In this document: piece after piece, positions 31,676-39,734 of the stretch | How the letters are laid out: every line of letters begins with the position of its first letter | How positions within the stretch are numbered: position 1 is the first letter of the stretch | NCBI GenBank assembly: GCA_002383415.1 | Contig: DFYU01000104.1 | Coordinates: 12,606 to 52,828, forward strand | Length of the DNA stretch: 40,223 bases | Direction: 5' to 3' | Origin: Geobacter sp. UBA4074 | GTDB lineage: Bacteria > Desulfobacterota > Desulfuromonadia > Geobacterales > Pseudopelobacteraceae | Notes under the pieces: generated by a model | What the model saw: only the letters and a program-made list of their open reading frames with translations | Told to the model about the DNA's origin: nothing | Databases searched by the model: none | Program-made: the position numbers and the translations under genes

Positions 31676-31813
31676 AGACGTACTTCGCTCGCGAGATTAG
31701 CCGTAATACTAGCGAAAAACTCTCCAGATGTTGCACGCCGAAAAGTCGTCAAAACCCTCAGCGGTCCGCAGGATTCAGATTGGCTTTGCAACGGCTCGCA
31801 ACTACACGCAACG

Positions 31814-32218
31814 TCAGCGCGAATTGACTACCGCTCCCTGTCTCTTCGCCGCTTGCAGCTGCTCGACCACGATCGCCAGTGCTGCCTGCCAGCGACGCCA
31901 GGCAGTGGTCCGGTCACAGGCGAAGCGGCAACAGATATCTTTCCACGGGTACCGCTGTGCCCGCATCCAGACGAGGTGTCGCTGTTCCTCCTCAAGCCAC
32001 TGGACCCACCGCATGGTCTCCAGCATTCGGTCGATGGCCGCAGGGTCGGGAGGAAAGCGGTAGACCGGCGGCTCTGCGCCGAGGTTTTCCCATGGCATGC
32101 GTTTGATCGCCGGCCAGCAGTTGAAGTAGCCCTGCACGCGAACCGGAGGAAGGCGGTGGGCAGTTCGTGCGGCCTCGATGAACCGGTCGGCCACGGTTTC
32201 GATCGTCCACTCAGCCAT
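31814..32218 (-). CDS. putative regulator (DUF6362-like), helix-turn-helix
   Basis: A 134-residue protein whose sequence I recognise as the DUF6362 pattern. RLPPVRVQGYFNCWPAIKR lies near the start, AAIDRMLETMRWVQWLEEEQ in the middle, and a helix-turn-helix YPWKDICCRFACDRTTAWRR near the C-terminus. Its place upstream of the methyltransferase/terminase side and after the replication block fits a late-gene regulator or a packaging-linked DNA-binding protein, as an inference. It overlaps the previous small gene by eight bases. Confidence 0.78.
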   Translation of the reverse strand: MAEWTIETVADRFIEAARTAHRLPPVRVQGYFNCWPAIKRMPWENLGAEPPVYRFPPDPAAIDRMLETMRWVQWLEEEQRHLVWMRAQRYPWKDICCRFACDRTTAWRRWQAALAIVVEQLQAAKRQGAVVNSR

Positions 32219-32423
32219 GTCGACGCTCCTTCGACCCGTACAGCCGATCGCCGATCCGCCGCAGCAGTTCGCGTTCGACCCAATCGAGTCGCGTGTCGTC
32301 GGGCGAGATCACCAGGATCTGCTGGTCGCGCCATCCTTCGCGCTTGATCTGCTCCGGATCGGGGCGCGGATCGGGCTGCAGTCGAGCCAGGGCACAGCGG
32401 TAGGCGTGAGTCGGAACCTTCAT
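32211..32423 (-). CDS. small hypothetical protein
   Basis: A 70-residue basic protein from the ATG at 32423, one base after the resolvase stop. It has MKVPTHAYRCALARLQPDP and IKREGWRDQQILVISPDDTR, and a helical, arginine-rich end (ERELLRRIGDRLYGSKERRHG). It could be a small DNA-binding protein, but no family is recognised. The longer frame upstream runs through the resolvase gene and is rejected. Tight spacing on both sides supports it as a real gene. Confidence 0.68.
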   Translation of the reverse strand: MKVPTHAYRCALARLQPDPRPDPEQIKREGWRDQQILVISPDDTRLDWVERELLRRIGDRLYGSKERRHG

Positions 32424-32424
32424 C

Positions 32425-33204
32425 TCACACCTCCTGTGTCTCGACGGCCCAGTGCAACAGCGCAATGGCATCGGCTTCGTTGTCGTCAGCCGGTGCGTGG
32501 CCACGCAACCGGGCGGCGCTGATCATCTGATCCTTGTTCGCGTTGCCCTTGCCGGTGGCGTGCTTCTTGATCGTGCCCACCGGAACGCCCTGGTACGGGA
32601 TCTGGTGGTGCTCGCACCATGCGGTGAGATGGGCCATGAAGCCGCCGTAGGCGTGTGCCGCATCGACCCCGGCGTGGCGGCGCACCTCCTCGAAGTACAC
32701 GGCGTCGATGCCGTCGCAGGACTGCTTGATCTCGGTGAGCCAGCGTTTGAATCGCAGGTAGCGCATGCCGCCACCCTCGAAGCGCTGCGGCTTGAAGGAT
32801 TCCGATCCACTGGTCACTGCGCCATCGCGGTCGCGCAGTGCCCAGCCTGTCTGGGTGCCGAGATCCAATGCCAGGATCGAGGACAGGGATGGCCGCCGAT
32901 GATCTGATCCCGGGTGGCCGGCAAGCCCCCTACGTAGAGTGGAGGGACCATCTGGTCCCTCTCCTACGTAGTAGGAGGGGGAGTTTTCGCCAACTGGAGA
33001 ATGGGAGAAAGTCCAGCAACCACGCGGGTTTGCGCCAGTTGGCGAGTTGGCATCGTTGCCAACTGCCAACTGCGGGTAATTTACCGCAATACCCTGATTT
33101 ACCTGGACTTCCAGTTGGCAGGGGTTTGCCAACTGCGGGTAGTTGGCAAGGAAATGGGTGCAGTTGGCAACGGCGCTGCCAACTGCCGATTGGGCAATGT
33201 TCAT
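32425..33204 (-). CDS. RuvC-like Holliday-junction resolvase with unusual N-terminal extension
   Basis: A 259-residue protein. Residues 108-259 form a RuvC/RNase H-like nuclease: ILALDLGTQTGWAL (D114), VYFEEV (E172/E173) and a final ADDNEADAIAL carrying D241 and D245, the acidic residues that bind metal. It should cut branched DNA before packaging. The ATG at 33204 has a GGAGG ribosome site and an ATGA overlap with the primase gene. The first 105 residues match no resolvase I know and are coded by a DNA repeat cluster (NYPQLA occurs twice). No usable ATG, GTG or TTG exists between that extension and the nuclease core. Confidence 0.82.
   Translation of the reverse strand: MNIAQSAVGSAVANCTHFLANYPQLANPCQLEVQVNQGIAVNYPQLAVGNDANSPTGANPRGCWTFSHSPVGENSPSYYVGEGPDGPSTLRRGLAGHPGSDHRRPSLSSILALDLGTQTGWALRDRDGAVTSGSESFKPQRFEGGGMRYLRFKRWLTEIKQSCDGIDAVYFEEVRRHAGVDAAHAYGGFMAHLTAWCEHHQIPYQGVPVGTIKKHATGKGNANKDQMISAARLRGHAPADDNEADAIALLHWAVETQEV
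32930..32977 (-). promoter_or_regulatory. two mutually exclusive hairpins inside the resolvase N-terminal extension
   Basis: Hairpin A joins CTACGTAG (32930-32937) and GAGGGACCA (32942-32950) to TGGTCCCTC (32953-32961) and CTACGTAG (32964-32971). Hairpin B pairs CTCCTAC (32961-32967) with GTAGGAG (32971-32977). They share the same bases, so only one can form at a time. Such a switch is typical of attenuators, but here it lies within an open reading frame. Confidence 0.5.
32989..33184. repeat. cluster of ten AGTTGGC/GCCAACT heptamers
   Basis: AGTTGGC starts at 33037, 33045, 33113, 33141 and 33162; its complement GCCAACT starts at 32989, 33058, 33065, 33128 and 33178. That is ten copies in 196 bp, five in each direction, and several form inverted pairs with 6-9-nt spacers (for example 33045-33064 and 33128-33147). 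The cluster codes for the N-terminal extension of the resolvase on the minus strand. It may be a protein-binding array, a replication origin or an RNA structure. Confidence 0.7.
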
Positions 33205-35390
33205 GAGGCCTCCGGGTCGTTCAGTTCGTCGTGGTAGACCCACACGTCGGGGTTCTCGACAGGCATCGAGGCGCCGGAATGCGGGCACTTGTAGTGGGTG
33301 GGGAGCACCGTGTGCTCGCGCATCGGCAGCTCGCCGGTGGCCGTGTCGACATCGCCAGCTGGCAAGCGCAGCACCATGCCTTCTACGCAGAGATAGCCGA
33401 ACTTGGTGCGGCCGCTGGAGGGCAGGCCGTAGTCAGCCGCGTTGCGGAAATACTTGATGTAGCCCTGCGTCGAGAGCGCGGAGACGCGTTCGCGGATGGT
33501 GCGCTCGCCGCCCAGGCCAGCCTTGCCCTCGAAGGACTCGGCGAACTGGTTGGCGGTGTAGCAGCGCCCGTTGCCGGCCTCCTCGAATAGGATCTGAAGG
33601 ATCGCGTCGCGTTTGCGGCGGCGCTCGGCATCCAGTCGCTCGCCGTAGTCCTTCATCACCAGCCGCTCGTTGGCATCGACCTCACGCCACTCACCGTTGA
33701 TCTTGTCGACGTGCCGTTGCGGGATACCCGCGCCATTGCGCAGCTCGAAGATGAGCTGGCGAGTGGTGCGCGTTTCATCGGGTCGGAACAGCAGCATGCC
33801 GGTCGAGTAGTAACCGCGCAGGCTTCCTGCGCCGGCTAGCGCCTGGAACGGGTCCTCCTCAAACTGCTTCTTGCCTAGCTTCTTGGTGTGGTGAGCGAGG
33901 ATCACCCCGGCGTCGGGATTGACCGCCTGGCGAATCCGCTCCACCCGCTGAGAGAGGAAGAACAGCATGGCGCCGTTGTCGTTCTCTCCGCCGGCATCGC
34001 CGCCGTCGAACACGTTGCGGATCGGATCGATGGCGATGATGTCAGGAGGCTCGCCGCCAAAAGCCTTCGCGATCGCTGGGATCACCTGCGCCAGACCGGC
34101 GTCATCGAGCACCAGCCGCAACTGTGGCGTGGCCACGAAGTTGGCGCGGGCGTCCAGAAGCCGATGGGACGGCAGGCGGACATCCTTCACACGCTCGCGC
34201 AGATAGTGGTACTGGACCTCGGCCTGCAGGTAGAACACCCGTAGCGGACGGGGTGGATGCATGCCCAGAAATGCAGCTCCAGCCGCCATGTGAGCCAGCC
34301 ACGACAACAGGAAGTCACTCTTGCCGACCTTGGGCGCACCGCCGAACACCAACATGCCTGCGGGCGTCAGCACTCGCGGCGAGATCAGATCGGGTGGCAG
34401 CGGCGAGTTGTCGTCGAGCAGTTCGCCGAGCGTAAAGGTGGGCAGAGAGGCAGCCGCCGCCTTGACCACGCGGCGTTCGCCCTGGGCGATAAACGCCGCG
34501 CAGTCGAACCCTTCCTCGACAGCGTCTGCTGCATCCCACTTGGCCGGCTTGTCGGTCGGCGGAACCAAAATGGCCACGGATGTGCTGCCCGCCATCACGC
34601 AAGCGCGTGCTGCGCTCTCGGCGTAGTCCCAGCCAGGGGCATCCCGGTCCGGCCAGATGACCACGGATTTCCCTGCTAATGGACGCCAGTCGGTCTTGTC
34701 GACTGGTGCCTTGGCGCCGTTCATCGCGGTGGTGGCCGCAATGCCGCAGGCAATCAACGCAGCCGCACATTTCTCGCCTTCGACCAGGACGACCTCTCGC
34801 GCTTTCCCGATGGCCGGCTGGTTGTAGAGTGGCCTCGGGTCGGGGGCGCGCCACATGCGGGCTCGCACATCCCATGGGCGGTACTCTTTGCCTGTCGGCG
34901 GGTCATACCGGTAGACGCAGGCGATCAGCTCGCCATCGGGAGTCAGGTAATCCCATTTGCCGGTGTAGGCGCCGAGGTCATCCATCTGCACGCTGCGAAC
35001 ATCACGGCGCATCGGCGTGATGTTCGGTGGAGCAAGACCGAGCCACTGCCGGATCTCTGCGGCGATACGTGGGAAGTCGCTGCGGGCGGATCGACCTTGC
35101 GAGCGCGCCCACAGATCGATGATGTCTCCGCCCTCATCGGTGGAAAAGTCTTTCCACAGGCCGCGCCGTGGTCCGTCCAGCTCAACCACCAGACTCTTGC
35201 CCGGGTTGCCATCGACATCACCGACGTAGAACTTGCCACCCCGGATGCGCCCCTGCGGAAACAGGTAGTGGAGGACCGCCTCAAGTCGATCCAGCAAGCC
35301 AGCGCGCAAGGCATCGGTGTCAGAGGTCAGTTCGTCGCGCTGCTCAGGCGCGTCATTGAAGTCGAGCCAGATGATGTTGTCGGCCATCAT
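33201..35390 (-). CDS. primase-helicase with Toprim and RepA-like ATPase domains
   Basis: A 729-residue replication protein from the ATG at 35390 (ATGA overlap with the nuclease gene); a second ATG follows at 35387. The N-terminal third resembles the primase region of phage primase-helicases (IRGGKFYVGDVDGNPG). A Toprim-like strand VVLVEGEKCAAALIACG is near residue 190-205. A RecA-type helicase follows, with Walker A GGAPKVGKS near 348 and Walker B IIAIDPIRNVF, then ILAHHTKK. A C-terminal winged helix (RTIRERVSALSTQGYI) precedes a short C/H tail. It should unwind and prime DNA at the phage origin. Confidence 0.88.
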   Translation of the reverse strand: MMADNIIWLDFNDAPEQRDELTSDTDALRAGLLDRLEAVLHYLFPQGRIRGGKFYVGDVDGNPGKSLVVELDGPRRGLWKDFSTDEGGDIIDLWARSQGRSARSDFPRIAAEIRQWLGLAPPNITPMRRDVRSVQMDDLGAYTGKWDYLTPDGELIACVYRYDPPTGKEYRPWDVRARMWRAPDPRPLYNQPAIGKAREVVLVEGEKCAAALIACGIAATTAMNGAKAPVDKTDWRPLAGKSVVIWPDRDAPGWDYAESAARACVMAGSTSVAILVPPTDKPAKWDAADAVEEGFDCAAFIAQGERRVVKAAAASLPTFTLGELLDDNSPLPPDLISPRVLTPAGMLVFGGAPKVGKSDFLLSWLAHMAAGAAFLGMHPPRPLRVFYLQAEVQYHYLRERVKDVRLPSHRLLDARANFVATPQLRLVLDDAGLAQVIPAIAKAFGGEPPDIIAIDPIRNVFDGGDAGGENDNGAMLFFLSQRVERIRQAVNPDAGVILAHHTKKLGKKQFEEDPFQALAGAGSLRGYYSTGMLLFRPDETRTTRQLIFELRNGAGIPQRHVDKINGEWREVDANERLVMKDYGERLDAERRRKRDAILQILFEEAGNGRCYTANQFAESFEGKAGLGGERTIRERVSALSTQGYIKYFRNAADYGLPSSGRTKFGYLCVEGMVLRLPAGDVDTATGELPMREHTVLPTHYKCPHSGASMPVENPDVWVYHDELNDPEAS

Positions 35391-36142
35391 GTCGAACTCC
35401 AACAGCGGTCCTGCCAGGGGCAGAACTTGCACTCGACATGCGTTGGGGTGGTTGCATGGCGCGGCAGCAGTTCCTGGCTGTCCGTTGCCGTGATGACCCG
35501 AACCGCGCGATCGGACATGCGCTGTGCCAGGCCGCCGTCAAACGGCACCAACTCGAACCAGATCTCCTCGGAGTCCTTGTTGATCGCAGTGAACAACGCC
35601 GGGTTCGCGGAAATGCCCGGGATGCTGGCCTCCATGTAGGCCTGATAGATGGCCATCTGCGCGGCATAGACCGGTTTGGATTTGCTGACGCCGTGCTTGA
35701 CCGTATCCCGCCAGGACTTGTCGTTCATGGTCTTGCACTCCCACAGGGCCGGATAGCTCATTCGTAGCTCTGCGGGGCCGCCGTTCAGGACGCCATCGAC
35801 GTGCCCTTGAATACGGCCGCCTGCAACGGAAAAGCCGAACTGACCGCCGCTGGCCTTTTGGGTGTACAGATCGAATCCGGCCATGCGCAGCCAACGAATG
35901 GCCAGCTCTTCGAGAGCGTGTCCCACCTCGAAGATGCGCAACACGCGACCCGGGATTTCCCTTCCAGCATCGACAGGGGTTTGGAGATACTCGTATTGCA
36001 GCGCCCGCTCGCAGGCAACGCCCAACCGAGACGCACCGAGATAGTTGCGACGGGGTTGGTTGTCGCGTTCGGCGCTAAGTGCGGCGTCGATGAGCGCGCC
36101 GATCTGCTCGTGGATCTTTGGGCGGTGATTGAAATCCAGCAT
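35387..36142 (-). CDS. Cas4-like PD-(D/E)XK nuclease with Fe-S cysteines
   Basis: A 251-residue nuclease. The catalytic residues are H114 and D116 in GHVDGVL, with E135 and K137 in LWECKTMN, matching the PD-(D/E)XK core. C44 near the N-terminus and C238, C241 and C247 at the end (CKFCPWQDRC) fit the Fe-S cluster of Cas4/AddB-like nucleases. Phage copies act in DNA end processing with recombination proteins. It overlaps both neighbours by one to four bases, so it belongs to the replication operon. No Cas gene is nearby. Confidence 0.87.
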   Translation of the reverse strand: MLDFNHRPKIHEQIGALIDAALSAERDNQPRRNYLGASRLGVACERALQYEYLQTPVDAGREIPGRVLRIFEVGHALEELAIRWLRMAGFDLYTQKASGGQFGFSVAGGRIQGHVDGVLNGGPAELRMSYPALWECKTMNDKSWRDTVKHGVSKSKPVYAAQMAIYQAYMEASIPGISANPALFTAINKDSEEIWFELVPFDGGLAQRMSDRAVRVITATDSQELLPRHATTPTHVECKFCPWQDRCWSST

Positions 36143-36564
36143 CAGAACGGCACTCCCGTCGAAGCGGACTTGCCTTGGCGGGCGAGTCGCTCATCAAGAA
36201 AAGCGCGGTCCTTCTCCGCCATCCGCTCGTGCTCGACGAGCATGTGTTCCTGGTAGGCGGTCACCACCACGTCGATCAGCATCAGCACTTCGTCTTTGCT
36301 GTAGTCCGCCAGCGGGCGCTGCATGCCGATGGCGCCGACATACTCTCCAAGCGGCGCCAGGCAGGACGCCATGGCGGCGAGCTCCATATCACTGGGATCG
36401 ATCATGTGACCTCCCGTCTTTTCCATGAGTCGCGAAAATGCGTTCTGGCAGCGCATGGAGCAGAACACCCAGCGGTCCGAGTAACGTCGTGGATCGCTGC
36501 GCGGCAGGCGTGGATTGAAATAGCCGAATCCCTTGGCCTTTCGGGAGCAGACTGCACATTTCAC
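36142..36564 (-). CDS. zinc-ribbon protein (DUF6511-like)
   Basis: A 140-residue protein with an N-terminal CAVC and FCSMRC pair that should bind zinc. Charged helices follow (DYSKDEVLMLIDVVVTAYQE). I recall the family as DUF6511. It starts with GTG at 36564 inside a GTGA overlap with the helicase stop; the nearby ATG at 36559 is out of frame. The role is unknown. Its place between a helicase and a nuclease suggests DNA handling. Its stop overlaps the nuclease start by one base. Confidence 0.75.
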   Translation of the reverse strand: MKCAVCSRKAKGFGYFNPRLPRSDPRRYSDRWVFCSMRCQNAFSRLMEKTGGHMIDPSDMELAAMASCLAPLGEYVGAIGMQRPLADYSKDEVLMLIDVVVTAYQEHMLVEHERMAEKDRAFLDERLARQGKSASTGVPF

Positions 36565-38237
36565 GCGGCCTCCCGGTGGGCATCGTTGGCAGCCACCACG
36601 AGGCGCTGAATCGACGACTTGTTGAACTGGAAGGACAGCAGTGCCGAGGCCTGATAGCGCGTCATGCCAAAGTCGGCGCGCAGCGCCTGCGGCAGATACT
36701 GCAGTTGCTTCGCGGTCGGCGGTTCGTTCAACCAGCGCCGGGTCTTGTGCGCGGAGTCTGCCGACTCGCGGTCGTTCAGCCAGTCATCGGCCTTCGCCAT
36801 GCAGACTGTGCGATCGCCAACGGCCAACAAGCGCGGCTGCAGATCCTTACCTCCGCCCACGGCGTGCCAGCGCCCATTCAGGAAGAACACGCCACCCCAG
36901 GCGTTAAAGCCGGTGGCCATCAGTGCGTCGTCGCAACCGAACAGGTCGCACCAGCGGAAGTTGGAGCGCTTGAGCAGGTCGATCTCGGTCATCACGAAAT
37001 CGGCCAGCGCATCACCTTCCTCTGTGGTCTCGTTCTCCCAGACGAATCCGCATAGCGGGCATTCGCGGCAACCGAGCGGGACGGTGGCTTCACAGGACGG
37101 GCAGTCTTTGGTCGGCGCTTCCCCGTGATGCTGGTGCCCGTCGAGGTTGACGTCCTGTTCCAGGGAACCGTGCATCAAGGTTGCGGTGCCGAAGTCCAGG
37201 ACCACGCAATCGGTCTTGATGACTCCCGGATGCTCCGCTGGGTCGATGGTGCGCAGGCCGCGCCCGATCATCTGGGTCAGCGTGGACTTGTGCGAGCTGG
37301 GTCGCAGCAGAACGACACACGACGTGGGCGTGAAGTCGTAGCCTTCGGTCAGCACAGCCACGTTGACCACGACTTGCGCGGTGCCGGATTCGTAGTCGGC
37401 CAGTCGTGCCTTTCGCTCTGCGTCTGGGAGCTCGCCATGCACGATCACGGCAGACACACCGGCATCCTGAAAGGCCCGGCGCACGCACTCGGCATGGGCG
37501 ACGGTCGAGCAGAACACGATCGTCTTGCGCTCGCCGGCCTTCTCCCGCCAATGACGGATCACCGCATCGGTGATGGGCGTCTTGTTCAGAATCGCCTCGA
37601 CTTCCGTCATGTCAAAGTCGGTGGCCGTGCGACGAACTCGCGTCAACTGCTCCTGGGCGCCGACATCGATGACAAAGGTGCGGGGCGGTACGAGGTGGCC
37701 GGAGGCGATCAGCTCGCCGAGGGTGATTTGATCCGCGACGTTGCTGAAGACCTCTCGCAGTCCCTTGCCGTCACTGCGGGCTGGCGTCGCCGTCACCCCG
37801 AAGATCTGGGCGCGCGGGTTCTTGTCCAACACGCGGTCGATTACGCGGCGGTACGACGCCGAGGCTGCGTGATGCGCTTCATCGATCACCAGCAGATCGA
37901 GGATCGGGATGGCAGCGAGATGGTTGTCGCGCGACAGCGTTTGCACCATCGCGAACGTGGCACGCCCGGACCAGGATTTGTCCTTGGCATCGAACACGGA
38001 TGTGCTGACGCCCGGATTCACCCGTGCGAATTTGGTCAGGTTCTGGCCGGTCAGCTCATCACGGTGGGTGAGGATGCAGGCCTTGGCATCTGGCTCGGCC
38101 AACAAGTTGCCGGCTACCGCCGACAGCATGATGGTCTTGCCCGACCCGGTGGGGCCCACAGACAGCGTGTTGCCGTGTTGGGCGAGCGCCGCCAAAGAGC
38201 GCTCGACCAGCAGGGCTTGGCGGGGGCGGAGCATCAT
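36561..38237 (-). CDS. DEAD/DEAH-box (SF2) helicase with zinc ribbon
   Basis: A 558-residue superfamily 2 helicase from the ATG at 38237 (a second ATG follows); an AGGGGG ribosome site precedes it and the longer frame is rejected. Walker A GPTGSGKT is at residues 28-35, DEAH at 119-122, then GVTATPARSDG and the second RecA domain with QMIGRGLRT. A zinc ribbon CPSC and CRECPLCGF lies around residues 405-425, and a C-terminal domain of about 120 residues follows. The layout resembles UvsW/Res-type phage helicases, which process branched DNA in recombination-dependent replication. Confidence 0.9.
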   Translation of the reverse strand: MMLRPRQALLVERSLAALAQHGNTLSVGPTGSGKTIMLSAVAGNLLAEPDAKACILTHRDELTGQNLTKFARVNPGVSTSVFDAKDKSWSGRATFAMVQTLSRDNHLAAIPILDLLVIDEAHHAASASYRRVIDRVLDKNPRAQIFGVTATPARSDGKGLREVFSNVADQITLGELIASGHLVPPRTFVIDVGAQEQLTRVRRTATDFDMTEVEAILNKTPITDAVIRHWREKAGERKTIVFCSTVAHAECVRRAFQDAGVSAVIVHGELPDAERKARLADYESGTAQVVVNVAVLTEGYDFTPTSCVVLLRPSSHKSTLTQMIGRGLRTIDPAEHPGVIKTDCVVLDFGTATLMHGSLEQDVNLDGHQHHGEAPTKDCPSCEATVPLGCRECPLCGFVWENETTEEGDALADFVMTEIDLLKRSNFRWCDLFGCDDALMATGFNAWGGVFFLNGRWHAVGGGKDLQPRLLAVGDRTVCMAKADDWLNDRESADSAHKTRRWLNEPPTAKQLQYLPQALRADFGMTRYQASALLSFQFNKSSIQRLVVAANDAHREAA

Positions 38238-38250
38238 GGCGGCGTCCCCC

Positions 38251-38856
38251 TTACTGTGCCCAGCTCGGGCGACCCGGCACGGAGGCACGGCCCGTGGCCT
38301 GGGCATACGCGTTCGACCCGTTTGCGGGTGCTGGCGCTTTCGCCGCTCCCTGCGCGCCACCCATGAGGGCGGCGTAGTCCTTGTGGTCGGGCGTGATCGC
38401 GGCCTTGATCACGCTCTTGTCCTGGCCGTTCTGGTCTTTGTCCCAGTCGACCTTGCCGAGAAACTCGATGCCATCAAGATCGGCAAACCCGCTGATGCGG
38501 CGCGCGTTTTGCGCAGCAGGACTGTTGTCGCCGGGGTGAACGCCGCGCGCTGAGTTGAGGATCGCCTTGACGAAGGTGCGGCCCATGTTGGCCCACTCAG
38601 GGCCTTTCGGGCTGTGCAGGCCGATCAGCGACCACATCTTGCGACGGGCGAACTCACCCTCCATCACGACGAACTCGCAGTTCAGGTACACCGAGCCGGT
38701 GTTGTCGTTGCGGGTGGCGTAGCCGCCGGTCCATCCCTGCGACGGATCATCGAAGCCACCCGGCTTGACGGTCATGCGGACACGCACGAGCGTGCCTTTG
38801 GGGATCAGGTCGAAAGAGGTCTGTTCGGAAGCGGAATTGAAATCGAAGTAGGTCAT
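38251..38856 (-). CDS. putative ssDNA-binding protein (DUF669-like)
   Basis: A 201-residue protein from the ATG at 38856. The core has LVRVRMTVKPGGF, NTGSVYLNCEFVVMEGEFA, WSLIGLHSPKGPEWANMGRT and ADLDGIEFLGKV; this beta-rich pattern is familiar from phage DUF669-type proteins next to Sak4-like ATPases. These are thought to bind single-stranded DNA. The last 35 residues are an Ala/Pro/Gly-rich tail ending RPSWAQ, like the flexible tails of SSB proteins. It follows the ATPase gene by two bases and probably works with it. The biochemical role is inferred. Confidence 0.72.
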   Translation of the reverse strand: MTYFDFNSASEQTSFDLIPKGTLVRVRMTVKPGGFDDPSQGWTGGYATRNDNTGSVYLNCEFVVMEGEFARRKMWSLIGLHSPKGPEWANMGRTFVKAILNSARGVHPGDNSPAAQNARRISGFADLDGIEFLGKVDWDKDQNGQDKSVIKAAITPDHKDYAALMGGAQGAAKAPAPANGSNAYAQATGRASVPGRPSWAQ

Positions 38857-38858
38857 GA

Positions 38859-39734
38859 TCAGGACTCCTGAGTGGAAGTGGATTCGGGGATGGCAGCGGG
38901 CGCGGGGCGCGCGAAATCGAGTCGCTCGGTGGCGGGCCTGGCAGGGCCGGCGATCTTTTCCATCAGGCGGCCGAGGTGCGGTTCCTCGATCGGATCGAGT
39001 CGGCCAGAGCGGTCCTTGGCGGGGTAGCCCCATGCGTTCAGCGTGTGGCAGACGAAGGCGCGGTAACTGGCGCCGTCATCGGCCTTCAGCTCGGCCAGGG
39101 TGACGACCTCATCGACGATGCCGGGCAGTTCCAGACCGGTCTTGGAGCCGTCGATCTGCAGCGAGAACACGCGGCGATTGAAATCGTCCAGCCGCTCGTC
39201 GAGGATGCCGACGAACCACACGTTCTTGCCGCGCGTGTGCTGCAGGTGGGTCAGCCAGCCAATCATTTCCTGGCCCATCAGCCCATACGCACCCCGGCTG
39301 TCGGGTTTGCCGGTTTTCTCGGAGTAGGCCTGGGGCTGGCCTTTGCACCATTGCAGGCACAGGCGTCCGGCCACGGTGATGGAGTCGACGAACACGGTGT
39401 CGTACTTGTCCAGCACGACCGGATCGCCGAAGCGCGCGCACACGGCATCGAAGTGGGCCTGGCTGAACGGCTGGTCGTCGCGCAGCGCCGGGTTCGGTCC
39501 GCCGATGTACACCGCGAAGTCACGACACTCCTGCCAGGTGCGCGGACGGATCGTGTCGCCCGCCCAGCCCTCGACCGCGAGATCACCAGCCTCAAGATCA
39601 AAGAACAGCGTGGCCGTGGGTTTCAGCGTCCAGAGCTGTGACGTCTTGCCGATGCCGCTCTTGCCGACGAGCACGCCTTTCACACCACGGCGCTCGGCCA
39701 GGCGCTGGTCTGCAGTAATGATCGGGAGGCTCAT
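38859..39734 (-). CDS. Sak4-like RecA-fold ATPase
   Basis: A 291-residue ATPase. Walker A is GKSGIGKTS (residues 24-32) and Walker B is DTVFVDSIT. The spacing, the FFDLEAGDLAVEGW segment, the GRLCLQWCKG region and RGKNVWFVGILDERLDD fit the phage Sak4/AAA_24 type. Such proteins help pair or anneal single strands in phage recombination, often with an adjacent ssDNA-binding protein, as here. The start is an ATG in an ATGA overlap with the stop of the gene before it. The specific Sak4 label is from memory. Confidence 0.8.
   Translation of the reverse strand: MSLPIITADQRLAERRGVKGVLVGKSGIGKTSQLWTLKPTATLFFDLEAGDLAVEGWAGDTIRPRTWQECRDFAVYIGGPNPALRDDQPFSQAHFDAVCARFGDPVVLDKYDTVFVDSITVAGRLCLQWCKGQPQAYSEKTGKPDSRGAYGLMGQEMIGWLTHLQHTRGKNVWFVGILDERLDDFNRRVFSLQIDGSKTGLELPGIVDEVVTLAELKADDGASYRAFVCHTLNAWGYPAKDRSGRLDPIEEPHLGRLMEKIAGPARPATERLDFARPAPAAIPESTSTQES

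Larger units (their letters stand above)
31449..31813. other. non-coding, inverted-repeat-rich region
   Basis: This 365-bp stretch lies between the SPPY methyltransferase start and the stop of the DUF6362-like gene. I see no convincing gene on either strand; the open frames lack ribosome sites. It contains a GGCGGGTTT hairpin, a TGCGAAC repeat cluster with a palindrome, an AAAAAA tract near 31555, and an 11-bp hairpin. It probably holds the methyltransferase promoter with operator sites and the end of the upstream transcript. Confidence 0.6.

Noticed and set aside
32989..33184. Repeat cluster considered as a CRISPR array
   Set aside because: Repeats are 7 nt, in both orientations and irregularly spaced, with no constant spacer length and no Cas1/Cas2.
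35387..36142. Cas4-like gene as a sign of a CRISPR system
   Set aside because: No other Cas gene is present; phage replication operons often carry such nucleases alone.
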